Of a DNA stretch of 64,000 nucleotides, positions 52,449-60,675 are shown piece by piece (position 1 is the first letter of the stretch; each line of letters opens with the position of its first letter). Position numbers and translations under genes: made by a program. The stretch covers positions 124,001 to 188,000 of the forward strand of contig NZ_BMVW01000015.1 in NCBI RefSeq assembly GCF_014650915.1. Reading direction: 5' to 3'. The stretch is from Streptomyces poonensis. Lineage in GTDB: Bacteria > Actinomycetota > Actinomycetes > Streptomycetales > Streptomycetaceae. The notes beneath the pieces are model-generated. The model was given only the letters and a program-made list of their open reading frames with translations. It had not been told where the DNA came from and ran no database searches.

Positions 52449-53471
52449 TCAGTAACGGCGTTCCTGCTTCTGCTTGCACTCGACGCACAGGGTGGCCCGC
52501 GGGAAGGCCTGCATACGGGCCTTGCCGATGGGCTTGCCGCAGTTCTCGCAGAGCCCGTACGTGCCCGCGTCGAGCCGCTCCAGGGCCCGCTCGGTCTGTT
52601 CCAGCATCTCGCGGGAGTTCTGCGCCAGCGCCATCTCGTGCTCGCGGGTGATGTTCTTGGCACCGGTGTCGGCCTGGTCGTCGCCGGCGCCGTCGCCGCT
52701 GTCGCGCATCAGCCCCGCGAGCGCCCGCTCGGACGCGTCGAGCTCGGTCCGCAGCCGCATCGCCTCGGACTCCAGTTCCGCACGCGCCTCGGCGACCTCC
52801 TCCGGTGTCCAGGGGTCCTCGCCGGGGCGCACCGCGAGCTCGCCGGGCTCCACCGCGCCGGCCCGTGCCTTGGGGACTGCCGTGGGCTTCTTCGCCACCG
52901 TGTTCGCCGCTGTGGCCGTGCCAGGAGTCTTCTTCGCAACCACTGTGGTCGCTCCCGTCGTCTTCGCGGCCTGGGCCGCACCCGCCTTCTTGGCCGTGCT
53001 CTTATCGGCCGCGCTCGTCGGGGAGGCCGGCCTGTCGGTGCCTCCCCGGACGGCGGCGCTCCGCGCGGCGGCGGGCTTCTTCGCGGCGGCCTTCCTCACC
53101 GCCGCCTTCTCACCGGCCGCCTCTCCGGCCACCGGTCTCGCCGGGCCCTCCTCCTCGGTCACCTTCTTCGAGGGAGCCGCCTCCGAAGCGGTTCCTGCCG
53201 ACGCGGTTCCTGCCGAAACAGTCCTTCCCGAAGTGCTCTTCGCCGATGCGGTCCCTCTGGCGGCCTTTCCCCCGGAAGCGGAAGCCGCCTCTTTGCCGCC
53301 CCCGCCACCGGCCCGTCCACCGGCCCGTCCACCGGCCCGTCCACCGGAGGCATCCTTCCTCGCCACCGCCCCGACACCACCGGCCTTCCCGGCGGCCGCC
53401 CCGCCGGAGGCCCCCGCGGCCGTGGATCTCCTGGACGCCGACTGCTGTCCGGCGGTCTTCTTCGCCACCAT
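52449..53471 (-). CDS. TraR/DksA-type zinc-finger protein with Lys/Ala-rich histone H1-like N-terminus
   Basis: 340 aa. Residues 1-210 are composed almost wholly of Ala, Lys, Gly, Thr, Ser and Arg with many AKK and KKTA pieces, like a histone H1/HU-extension tail. From about 215 a helical hairpin leads to a C4 zinc ribbon CENCGKPIG...CVECK, the TraR/DksA signature. DksA proteins bind RNA polymerase; the basic tail suggests DNA association. ATG at 53471 with GAAGGGG upstream. The tail contains a 12-bp DNA repeat (53305-53347). Confidence 0.88.
   Translation of the reverse strand: MVAKKTAGQQSASRRSTAAGASGGAAAGKAGGVGAVARKDASGGRAGGRAGGRAGGGGGKEAASASGGKAARGTASAKSTSGRTVSAGTASAGTASEAAPSKKVTEEEGPARPVAGEAAGEKAAVRKAAAKKPAAARSAAVRGGTDRPASPTSAADKSTAKKAGAAQAAKTTGATTVVAKKTPGTATAANTVAKKPTAVPKARAGAVEPGELAVRPGEDPWTPEEVAEARAELESEAMRLRTELDASERALAGLMRDSGDGAGDDQADTGAKNITREHEMALAQNSREMLEQTERALERLDAGTYGLCENCGKPIGKARMQAFPRATLCVECKQKQERRY
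53305..53347 (-). repeat. 12-bp tandem repeat within the zinc-finger gene
   Basis: Unit CCACCGGCCCGT (plus strand) at 53305-53316, 53317-53328 and 53329-53340, plus a 7-bp partial copy. Encodes reiterated GGRA units in the N-terminal tail; whole-unit changes keep frame. Confidence 0.9.
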
Positions 53472-53837
53472 GGCCGCGGCCCCTTCACATATTGTGATCT
53501 TGCTCGCGAATCGTGCTGGGACGATAAATCGACTTGAGTCCTACGGCAACGGGGCGCACCGCTCGATTCGCCCGCCCCGCACACGCGCCTCGGCGAGCCT
53601 GCAAGCGTTGTGCCCAGCTCCCCGCCCGGTAATCCGTCACGGCGGGCGCCCCAAAACCGGACCGCGGACCCGCTCCATTCGGGTCACACCCAGGTGTCGC
53701 GCCCGGCGTCACGCCTCGGCCCTCCTGGCCCCGGCCACGCGCTCCACCGATCACTTCGCCCGGCTTCCGCCCCTGCCCGCCCACCCCGGGCGGCCCAAAA
53801 CCGGTCGGCCGTTGTCCCCGGGGCGCCGTACACTGGG
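53472..53837. other. Intergenic region between zinc-finger gene and ileS leader
   Basis: 366 bp, no gene seen. It has a small dyad TCACA-TAT-TGTGA (53485-53497) just upstream of the zinc-finger gene, partly overlapping its ribosome-site flank. Near the right end, TACACT (53829-53834) is a reasonable -10 for the ileS leader transcript, with no clear -35. Confidence 0.55.
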
Positions 53838-54176
53838 CGGAGCGAGAAGCGTGGATGGGGACGAGTAGCGGCGTACGCAGCCAGGAGCGACCCGGGGACG
53901 GTGGAAGCCCGGGGGCGAGCGCGACGTGAAGATCACCCCGGAGCCGCCGGAAGAAAGCCGGAGCGGGCCCTGCAGGACGCACAGGACATGCGGGACGGCC
54001 GCCCCGGCGAGTAGAACCGGTTTCGCGACCTCAATGAGGGGGCTCATCGGTGTGCACGAGGCGCCGGGGAGCCAAGGAGGGTGGTACCGCGGGAGCGCGC
54101 CGTACGCGGCGCAGGCAGCAAGCAGGCTCTCGTCCCTCCGACGGAAGGCAGAAAGTCCGTTGGAGGAAGCTCGCCG
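53838..54176 (+). ncRNA. T-box leader (translational type) of ileS
   Basis: The canonical T-box core AGGGTGGTACCGCGG is at 54078-54092, with the ACGAGTAGCG-type Stem I signal near 53861. ATC at 53932-53934 in GTGAAGATCACC is a plausible isoleucine specifier. The leader ends with CCGTTGGAGGAAGCTCGCCG, where GGAGGAA is the ileS Shine-Dalgarno and the preceding GGAAGGCAGAAAG part can pair to sequester it. There is no T-run after the T-box core, so control is translational as in other actinobacterial ileS leaders: uncharged tRNA-Ile would free the ribosome site. Confidence 0.9.
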
Positions 54177-57100
54177 ATGACAGCGCCGACGTACCGCCAG
54201 GTACCCGCCCAGGTCGACCTGCCCGCCCTCGAGCACGCCGTGCTCGACTTCTGGCGCGAGCAGAAGATCTTCGCCAAGAGCCTGGAGCAGTCCGAGGGAC
54301 GCCCCGAGTGGGTGTTCTACGAGGGCCCGCCCACGGCCAACGGCATGCCCGGTGCCCACCACATCGAGGCCCGCGTCTTCAAGGACGTCTTCCCCCGCTT
54401 CCGCACCATGCGCGGCTACCACGTGGCCCGCAAGGCGGGCTGGGACTGCCACGGCCTCCCGGTGGAGCTGGCCGTCGAGAAGGAGCTCGGCTTCTCCGGC
54501 AAGCAGGACATCGAGGCGTACGGCATCGCCGAGTTCAACGCCAAGTGCCGCGAGTCCGTGACCCGTCACACCGACGCGTTCTCCGAGCTCACGACCCGCA
54601 TGGGCTACTGGGTCGACCTGGACGACGCGTACCGCACGATGGACCCCGAGTACGTGGAGTCCGTCTGGTGGTCGCTCAAGGAGATCTTCAACAAGGGCCT
54701 GCTGGTCCAGGACCACCGCGTCGCCCCCTGGTGCCCGCGCTGCGGCACCGGCCTGTCCGACCACGAGCTGGCCCAGGGCTACGAGACGGTCGTCGACCCC
54801 TCGGTGTACGTCCGTTTCCCGCTCACCTCCGGTCCGCTCGCGGGTGAGGCCGCGCTCCTGGTGTGGACGACGACCCCGTGGACCCTGGTGTCCAACACCG
54901 CGGTCGCCGCACACCCCGACGTCACCTACGTCGTCGCCACCAACGGCGAGGAGAAGCTCGTCGTCGCCGAGCCGCTCGTGGCGAAGTCCCTCGGCGAGGG
55001 CTGGGAGACCACCGGCCAGTCGTTCACCGGCGCCGAGATGGAGCGCTGGACGTATCAACGTCCGTTCGAGCTCGTGGAGTTCCCGGAACCCGCCCACTAC
55101 GTGGTGAACGCCGACTACGTCACCACCGAGGACGGTACGGGCCTGGTCCACCAGTCCCCGGCCTTCGGTGAGGACGACCTCAAGGTCTGCCGCTCCTACG
55201 GCCTGCCCGTCGTGAACCCCGTCCGCCCCGACGGCACCTTCGAGGAGGACGTCCCGCTGGTCGGCGGCGTCTTCTTCAAGAAGGCGGACGAGAAGCTCAC
55301 CGAGGACCTCGCGAGCCGCGGTCTGCTCTTCAAGCACCTCCCGTACGAGCACAGCTACCCGCACTGCTGGCGCTGCCACACGGCGCTCCTCTACTACGCG
55401 CAGCCGTCCTGGTACATCCGCACCACGGCCATCAAGGACCGCCTCCTCCAGGAGAACGAGAAGACCAACTGGTTCCCGGACTCGGTCAAGCACGGCCGCT
55501 ACGGTGACTGGCTGAACAACAACATCGACTGGGCCCTGTCCCGCAACCGCTACTGGGGCACCCCGCTGCCCATCTGGCGCTGCGAGGACGACCACCTCAC
55601 CGTGATCGGCTCCCGCGCGGAGCTCACCGAGCTGACCGGCACCGACCAGTCGGGCCTCGACCCGCACCGCCCGTACATCGACGAGGTCACCTTCGCGTGC
55701 CCCGAGGACGGCTGCGGCAGGACGGCCACGCGCGTGCCGGAGGTCATCGACGCCTGGTACGACTCGGGCTCGATGCCGTTCGCGCAGTGGGGCTACCCGT
55801 ACAAGAACAAGGAGCTCTTCGAGAGCCGCTACCCGGCGCAGTTCATCTCGGAGGCCATCGACCAGACCCGCGGCTGGTTCTACACGCTGATGGCGGTCGG
55901 CACCCTGGTGTTCGACAAGTCGTCGTACGAGAACGTCGTCTGCCTCGGCCACATCCTCGCCGAGGACGGCCGCAAGATGTCCAAGCACCTGGGCAACATC
56001 CTGCAGCCGATCCCGCTGATGGACCAGCACGGCGCGGACGCGGTCCGCTGGTTCATGGCGGCCGGCGGCTCCCCCTGGGCGGCGCGGCGGGTCGGCCACG
56101 GCACGATCCAGGAGGTCGTCCGCAAGACGCTGCTGACCTACTGGAACACGGTCGCCTTCCAGGCCCTGTACGCGCGCACGTCCGGCTGGGCGCCCAGCGA
56201 GGCGGACCCGGCCCCGGCCGACCGCCCGCTCCTGGACCGCTGGCTGCTGTCCGAGCTGCACGCGCTCACCGACCAGGTCACGCAGGCCCTGGAGGGCTAC
56301 GACACCCAGCGCGCCGGCAAGCTCCTGTCGGCGTTCGTCGACGACCTGTCCAACTGGTACGTACGCCGCTCGCGCCGCCGCTTCTGGCAGGGCGACAAGG
56401 CCGCGCTGCGCACCCTGCACGAGGTCGTCGAGACGGTCACCAAGCTGATGGCCCCGCTGACCCCGTTCATCACCGAGCGGGTCTGGCAGGACCTGATCGT
56501 GCCGGTCACCCCGGACGCCCCGGAGTCGGTGCACCTGTCCACCTGGCCGGAGGCGGACCTGACCGCCATCGACCCGGAGCTGTCCAAGCAGATGGTGCTG
56601 GTGCGCCGGCTGGTGGAGCTGGGCCGTGCCACGCGCGCGGAGTCCGGTGTCAAGACGCGTCAGCCGCTGTCGCGCGCGCTGGTCGCGGCGGCCGGCTTCG
56701 ACGCCCTGAGCCCCGAGCTGCACACGCAGATCACGGAGGAGCTGAACGTCAGCTCGCTGGCGTCCCTGAGCGAGGTCGGCGGTTCGCTCGTCGACACCAC
56801 GGCCAAGGCCAACTTCCGTGCGCTGGGCAAGCGGTTCGGCAAGCGCGTCCAGGACGTGGCCAAGGCCGTCGCGAACGCCGACGCGGCCGCGCTGTCCCTG
56901 GCCCTGCGCGAGGGCACGGCCTCCGTCGAGGTCGACGGCGAGACCATCGCCCTCGCCCCCGACGAGGTGATCATCACGGAGACGCCGCGCGAGGGCTGGT
57001 CCGTGGCGTCCGACTCGGGTGCGACGGTCGCCCTCGACCTGGAGATCACGGAGGAGCTGCGCCGCGCCGGTCTCGCCCGTGACGCGATCCGGCTGATCCA

Positions 57101-57335
57101 GGAGGCCCGCAAGAACAGCGGCCTGGACGTGGCCGACCGGATCGCGCTGCGCTGGACCGCCACCGACCCCGCGGTGATCGCGGCCCTGAGCGAGCACGCG
57201 GAGCTCATCGCCGACGAGGTCCTCGCCGCGGACTTCGCGCAGGGCGAGGCGGACGGCACATACGGGGCGCCGTTCACGGACGAGTCCCTGTCCCTGACGT
57301 TCCGGCTGCGCAAGGCGACGGCGCAGGAGTCGTAG
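54177..57335 (+). CDS. ileS: Isoleucyl-tRNA synthetase (IleRS2-type signature)
   Basis: 1052 aa class I synthetase charging tRNA-Ile. The HIGH position reads G59-A60-H61-H62 (in GMPGAHHIEA), i.e. the first and third motif positions swapped compared with HxGH. KMSK is K600-M-S-K603 (followed by His). The editing (CP1) domain spans about 200-410, and the GWDCHGLPVE and DQTRGWFY motifs are present. GxHH-type IleRS2 enzymes have been linked to mupirocin hyper-resistance; whether that holds here is inference. ATG at 54177 with GGAGGAAG; controlled by the T-box. Confidence 0.97.
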   Translation: MTAPTYRQVPAQVDLPALEHAVLDFWREQKIFAKSLEQSEGRPEWVFYEGPPTANGMPGAHHIEARVFKDVFPRFRTMRGYHVARKAGWDCHGLPVELAVEKELGFSGKQDIEAYGIAEFNAKCRESVTRHTDAFSELTTRMGYWVDLDDAYRTMDPEYVESVWWSLKEIFNKGLLVQDHRVAPWCPRCGTGLSDHELAQGYETVVDPSVYVRFPLTSGPLAGEAALLVWTTTPWTLVSNTAVAAHPDVTYVVATNGEEKLVVAEPLVAKSLGEGWETTGQSFTGAEMERWTYQRPFELVEFPEPAHYVVNADYVTTEDGTGLVHQSPAFGEDDLKVCRSYGLPVVNPVRPDGTFEEDVPLVGGVFFKKADEKLTEDLASRGLLFKHLPYEHSYPHCWRCHTALLYYAQPSWYIRTTAIKDRLLQENEKTNWFPDSVKHGRYGDWLNNNIDWALSRNRYWGTPLPIWRCEDDHLTVIGSRAELTELTGTDQSGLDPHRPYIDEVTFACPEDGCGRTATRVPEVIDAWYDSGSMPFAQWGYPYKNKELFESRYPAQFISEAIDQTRGWFYTLMAVGTLVFDKSSYENVVCLGHILAEDGRKMSKHLGNILQPIPLMDQHGADAVRWFMAAGGSPWAARRVGHGTIQEVVRKTLLTYWNTVAFQALYARTSGWAPSEADPAPADRPLLDRWLLSELHALTDQVTQALEGYDTQRAGKLLSAFVDDLSNWYVRRSRRRFWQGDKAALRTLHEVVETVTKLMAPLTPFITERVWQDLIVPVTPDAPESVHLSTWPEADLTAIDPELSKQMVLVRRLVELGRATRAESGVKTRQPLSRALVAAAGFDALSPELHTQITEELNVSSLASLSEVGGSLVDTTAKANFRALGKRFGKRVQDVAKAVANADAAALSLALREGTASVEVDGETIALAPDEVIITETPREGWSVASDSGATVALDLEITEELRRAGLARDAIRLIQEARKNSGLDVADRIALRWTATDPAVIAALSEHAELIADEVLAADFAQGEADGTYGAPFTDESLSLTFRLRKATAQES

Positions 57336-57350
57336 GACGATCGGTCCGAG

Positions 57351-57384
57351 GCGGTCACCGTCCGCACGTCCGTACGGTGACCGC
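57351..57384 (+). terminator. Terminator of ileS
   Basis: Perfect 11-bp stem GCGGTCACCGT (57351-57361) / ACGGTGACCGC (57374-57384), 12-nt loop, 15 bp after the ileS stop. Confidence 0.75.
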
Positions 57385-57443
57385 GGGCCGTCAGCGGCCG
57401 GTCGCCCAGTTCCCCCGTTCTCTTTCGGGTCACTGGGCGCAGT

Positions 57444-57483
57444 ACGAGGGCCCGGTCCCCTTTTCGGGGGATCGGGCCCTCGT
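57444..57483. terminator. Long hairpin between ileS and divIVA
   Basis: ACGAGGGCCCGGTCCCC (57444-57460) pairs with GGGGG-AT-CGGGCCCTCGT (57466-57483), loop TTTTC, one internal imperfection. A second of three consecutive hairpins in this convergent gap; works in either direction. Confidence 0.75.
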
Positions 57484-57541
57484 GCCGCATATGTCGGCCG
57501 CTGCCCCGATCGACCCGTGCGGAAAGGCGACCCGTGCAGAA

Positions 57542-57578
57542 AGGGCGAGGCCCCCGGATCATCCGGGGGCCTCGCCCT
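57542..57578 (-). terminator. Terminator of divIVA
   Basis: AGGGCGAGGCCCCCGGAT (57542-57559) and ATCCGGGGGCCTCGCCCT (57561-57578) form an 18-bp perfect palindrome with a 1-nt centre (so the real loop opens a few pairs). It lies about 50 bp after the divIVA stop on the minus strand. Confidence 0.75.
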
Positions 57579-57629
57579 GTACGCGCTGCCGACGCGTGAG
57601 GCCTACTGGGGCCTACTGACGGCGGGCCG

Positions 57630-58793
57630 TCAGTTGTCGTCCTCGTCGATCAGGAAACCGCGCATCGGCGAGGGAGCCTGGCCCATCGGGGACGGGCCCT
57701 GCGGACGCACCGGCGCCATCGGCTGGGTCATGGCCGGGGACATCTGCTGCTGGCCGCCGTAGGAGGGCGCGGCCGGAGCCGGGGCACCACCCATCGGCTG
57801 GTTGCCGCCGTAGGACGGAGCGCTCGCGCCGGCCGGGGCCATGGAGGGCGCCGGGGACGGCGGGAGGGAGGCCGTGGCCGGAGTACGCGGCGGGGCGAGC
57901 GAGTCGTCCGCCTGGGTCTCCAGCTGACGCAGCTGGCTCTCCAGGTAGGACTTCAGCCGCGTACGGTACTCGCGCTCGAAGCCGCGCAGGTCCTCGACCT
58001 TGCGCTCCAGCGTGGCGCGGGCGGACTCCAGGGAGCCCATCGCGACACGGTGCTTCTCCTGCGCGTCCCGCTCCAGGGCGTCGGCCTTGGCACGGGCGTC
58101 GCGCTCCAGACCCTCGGCACGGCTGCGGGCCTCACCGACGATCTTGTTGGCCTCGGAACGGGCCTCCGCGATCGCCTGGTCGGCGGTCTGCTGGGCCAGC
58201 GACAGCACGCGCGCGGCACTGTCGCCGCCGGGACCCTGACCGGGCTGCGGAAGACCGCCGCCCATCGGGCCGGGGCCACCCATGGGACCGCCCATCGGGC
58301 CGCCCATCTGCTGCTGCATCGGACCGCCCTGGCCCATCGGGCCGCCCTGCCCCATCGGACCCTGACCCATCGGACCGGGACCCTGGGGGCCCTGACCGCT
58401 GGGACCGGCGGGCAGCTGCGGCGCACCGCTCGGCAGCTGGGGCGGACCACCCATGGGGCCGCCCATCTGCTGCTGCGGCGGGCCCGATATGCCGGCGGGA
58501 ACGGGAGCGCCGGGACCGCGCATGCCCTGCTGCTGGTCCTGGGGGCCGGGACCACCGGGACCACCGGGGCCGCCGGGGCCCTCCGGGGGCTTGCGCATGT
58601 TCTGCTGGTTCTGCGCGGCGGCGCGCGTGGCGGCGGCCAGCTTGGCGCGCAGATCCTCGTTCTCGCGCAGCAGACGGGTCAGTTCGGCTTCGACCTCGTC
58701 GAGGAAGGCATCGACCTCGTCCTCGTCATAGCCTTCTCGGAGGCGGACGGTCGTGAACTGCTTGTTCCGCACGTCCTCGGGGGTCAACGGCAT
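57630..58793 (-). CDS. divIVA: Polar growth protein DivIVA
   Basis: 387 aa. In Streptomyces DivIVA marks hyphal tips and directs polar growth. N-terminal lipid-binding domain (MPLTPEDVRNKQF, then a first coiled coil to about 60), a Gly/Pro/Met/Gln-rich linker at about 68-185 with reiterated MGGP and GPMGQG, a second long coiled coil at about 190-300 (SEANKIVGEARSRAEGLERDAR...), and a Pro/Ala-rich tail ending GFLIDEDDN. ATG at 58793 with AGGTGAAG. Confidence 0.97.
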   Translation of the reverse strand: MPLTPEDVRNKQFTTVRLREGYDEDEVDAFLDEVEAELTRLLRENEDLRAKLAAATRAAAQNQQNMRKPPEGPGGPGGPGGPGPQDQQQGMRGPGAPVPAGISGPPQQQMGGPMGGPPQLPSGAPQLPAGPSGQGPQGPGPMGQGPMGQGGPMGQGGPMQQQMGGPMGGPMGGPGPMGGGLPQPGQGPGGDSAARVLSLAQQTADQAIAEARSEANKIVGEARSRAEGLERDARAKADALERDAQEKHRVAMGSLESARATLERKVEDLRGFEREYRTRLKSYLESQLRQLETQADDSLAPPRTPATASLPPSPAPSMAPAGASAPSYGGNQPMGGAPAPAAPSYGGQQQMSPAMTQPMAPVRPQGPSPMGQAPSPMRGFLIDEDDN

Positions 58794-58845
58794 CTCTTCA
58801 CCTCAACGTAGTCATCGGCAGTCGGCAAGACCGTATCGTCCACAT

Positions 58846-59136
58846 TCACCTCGCGAGACTGCTCACGATGGAGATCAGGATGTAGACGATGATCATCAGT
58901 ACGAAGAAGGACAGGTCAAGTGCCACGCCCCCGAGACGCAACGGCGGGATGAACCGCCGCAGAAGCTTGAGCGGTGGATCCGTGACAGTGTAGGTGGCCT
59001 CCAGAACGACGACCATCGCCTTGCCGGGTTGCCATGAGCGGGCGAACTGGAAGACGTAGTCCATGACCAGCCGGAAGATCAGCACGATCAGGAAACACAT
59101 CAGCGCGACGTAGAGCACCTGCCAAACCACGCTCAT
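58846..59136 (-). CDS. YggT family membrane protein
   Basis: 96 aa with two TM segments (about 4-25 and 70-92) and the conserved central DPPLKLLRRFIPPLRLGGVALDLS motif of the YggT family. Linked to the division cluster in Gram-positives; may help localise sepF/DivIVA-associated proteins (inference). ATG at 59136. 50 bp on either side separate it from sepF and divIVA. Confidence 0.93.
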   Translation of the reverse strand: MSVVWQVLYVALMCFLIVLIFRLVMDYVFQFARSWQPGKAMVVVLEATYTVTDPPLKLLRRFIPPLRLGGVALDLSFFVLMIIVYILISIVSSLAR

Positions 59137-59186
59137 GATCCGTGCTTCCCTCTCCCCTGTTCGTACAGCTTGTCCGGTTGTGCGTC

Positions 59187-59819
59187 TCAGCTCTGGTTGA
59201 AGAACCCGCCCTCTGCGATGCGGGCCTTGTCCTCCGCCGTGACATCGACGTTAGCAGGCGACAACAGGAACACCTTCTGCGTCACCCGCTCGATGCTTCC
59301 ATGCAGACCGAACACCAAACCAGCGGCAAAGTCGACAAGTCGCTTCGCATCAGTGTCGTCCATCTCGGTCAGATTCATGATCACCGGGGTGCCCTCACGG
59401 AAGTGTTCCCCGATGGTACGGGCCTCGTTGTAGGTCCGCGGGTGCAGCGTGGTGATCCGGTACGGCTCTCGTTCCGACACGACCTTGGGCATGATCACCG
59501 GTGCGTTCTTCTCCAGGCTCTGACGTTCTTGTGTGATGGACGCCACGGGCGCGATCCGCGCCGGGCGCGCCGGTTCCGCGGGCAGTGGGGCGGAATGCGC
59601 CACCGGCTCACGCTGCACGGTGGGTTGCACGACTCGTACCGATTCGTCCCGTGGGGGCTGGTGCGTCTGATGCGACGTCTCGTGCCGCCTGCGGTCGCGC
59701 TCGGGCTCCGGGTCGAGCTCGGGTTCGAAGTCGTCGTCGGGGTCGAATCCGCGGCCGTCGTACCCATCGTCCTCCACGAGGCCGAGGTAGACCGCCATCT
59801 TGCGCATCGCGCCGGCCAT
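59187..59819 (-). CDS. sepF: Cell division protein SepF
   Basis: 210 aa. N-terminal membrane-binding amphipathic helix (MAGAMRKMAVYLGLVEDD), an acidic/basic linker at about 20-110, and the C-terminal SepF beta-domain (HPRTYNEARTIGEHFREGTPVIMNLTEM ... RLVDFAAGLVFGLHGSIERV). Anchors FtsZ filaments to the membrane. ATG at 59819. Confidence 0.95.
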   Translation of the reverse strand: MAGAMRKMAVYLGLVEDDGYDGRGFDPDDDFEPELDPEPERDRRRHETSHQTHQPPRDESVRVVQPTVQREPVAHSAPLPAEPARPARIAPVASITQERQSLEKNAPVIMPKVVSEREPYRITTLHPRTYNEARTIGEHFREGTPVIMNLTEMDDTDAKRLVDFAAGLVFGLHGSIERVTQKVFLLSPANVDVTAEDKARIAEGGFFNQS

Positions 59820-59949
59820 GCTCTGAGTCCTCCGCTCTGTGGTGGATCGACTGACGACTTGCCAAGTGCCCGCGATCCACGTGGTCGCTATGCCCGCCTA
59901 CCAGCGGTAATGACCATATTTTCTGCTGTGGTCCGACTTCTTGGCGACG

Positions 59950-60669
59950 TTACCCGAGCCTGGGGCGGACTCCGAGTACCGCGCTGCCGACGCGCACATG
60001 TGTCGCCCCGGCGGCCACGGCCTGCTCGAGGTCCGCGCTCATCCCTGCCGAGACCATGTTCGCAGCCGGATGGGCTCTGCGCAGGGCAGTCGACAAATCC
60101 ATCAACCGCTCGAACGCCGCGCGTTCGCGCCCCGCGTACTCACCGGTGAGCGGCGCCACGGTCATCAGGCCGTCGAGCCGCAAGCCGGGCGAGTCCGCCA
60201 CAAGACCGGCCAACTCCTCGATCCCGCCGGGGCCGACACCGCCCCGGTCCCCCCGGCCGCTCTCCCCTGCGTCGAGCGCGACCTGGAGCAGACACCCCAC
60301 GTCGCGCCCCGCCCGGACGGCCTCCTTCGACAGAGCCGTGACGAGCTTGGGACGATCCACGGACTGTACGACATCGGCGTAACACACCACAGAACGGACT
60401 TTGTTGGTCTGCAACTGGCCGACGAAGTGCCAGGTAAGCGGCAGATCCGCGCACTCGGCGGCCTTGGGCGACGCGTCCTGGTCCTTGTTCTCGGCGACGT
60501 GCCGCACTCCCAGTTCCGAGAGAAAACGCACATCGCTCGCGGGGTAGGTCTTGGTGACCGCGATCAGGGTCACCTCCTCGCGCTTCCGGCCCGCCGCCGC
60601 GCACGCCGCCGCGATACGGTCCTCCACCTTCGCCAGGTTCTCGGCGAGTTCGGTCTTACGGTCCGTCAT
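59950..60669 (-). CDS. yggS: PLP homeostasis protein, YggS/PROSC family
   Basis: 239 aa alanine-racemase N-terminal-fold PLP-binding protein. PLP Lys in LIAVTKTYPASDV, HFVGQLQTNK, and C-terminal MSAGMSADLEQAV and GATHVRVGSAVLG. An odd AENKDQDA replaces the usual GENxVQE. Located 130 bp upstream of sepF; ATG at 60669, six bases after pgeF. Confidence 0.94.
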   Translation of the reverse strand: MTDRKTELAENLAKVEDRIAAACAAAGRKREEVTLIAVTKTYPASDVRFLSELGVRHVAENKDQDASPKAAECADLPLTWHFVGQLQTNKVRSVVCYADVVQSVDRPKLVTALSKEAVRAGRDVGCLLQVALDAGESGRGDRGGVGPGGIEELAGLVADSPGLRLDGLMTVAPLTGEYAGRERAAFERLMDLSTALRRAHPAANMVSAGMSADLEQAVAAGATHVRVGSAVLGVRPRLG

Positions 60670-60675
60670 GCCCCA

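Noticed and set aside
53751..57197. 1148-residue open frame antisense to ileS
   Set aside because: Antisense shadow of ileS with the typical biased composition; it also runs through the T-box leader.
58220..58590. Repeat array resembling CRISPR at first sight
   Set aside because: Repeats are irregular, in coding frame and encode the Gly/Pro/Met linker of DivIVA; no fixed repeat-spacer pattern.
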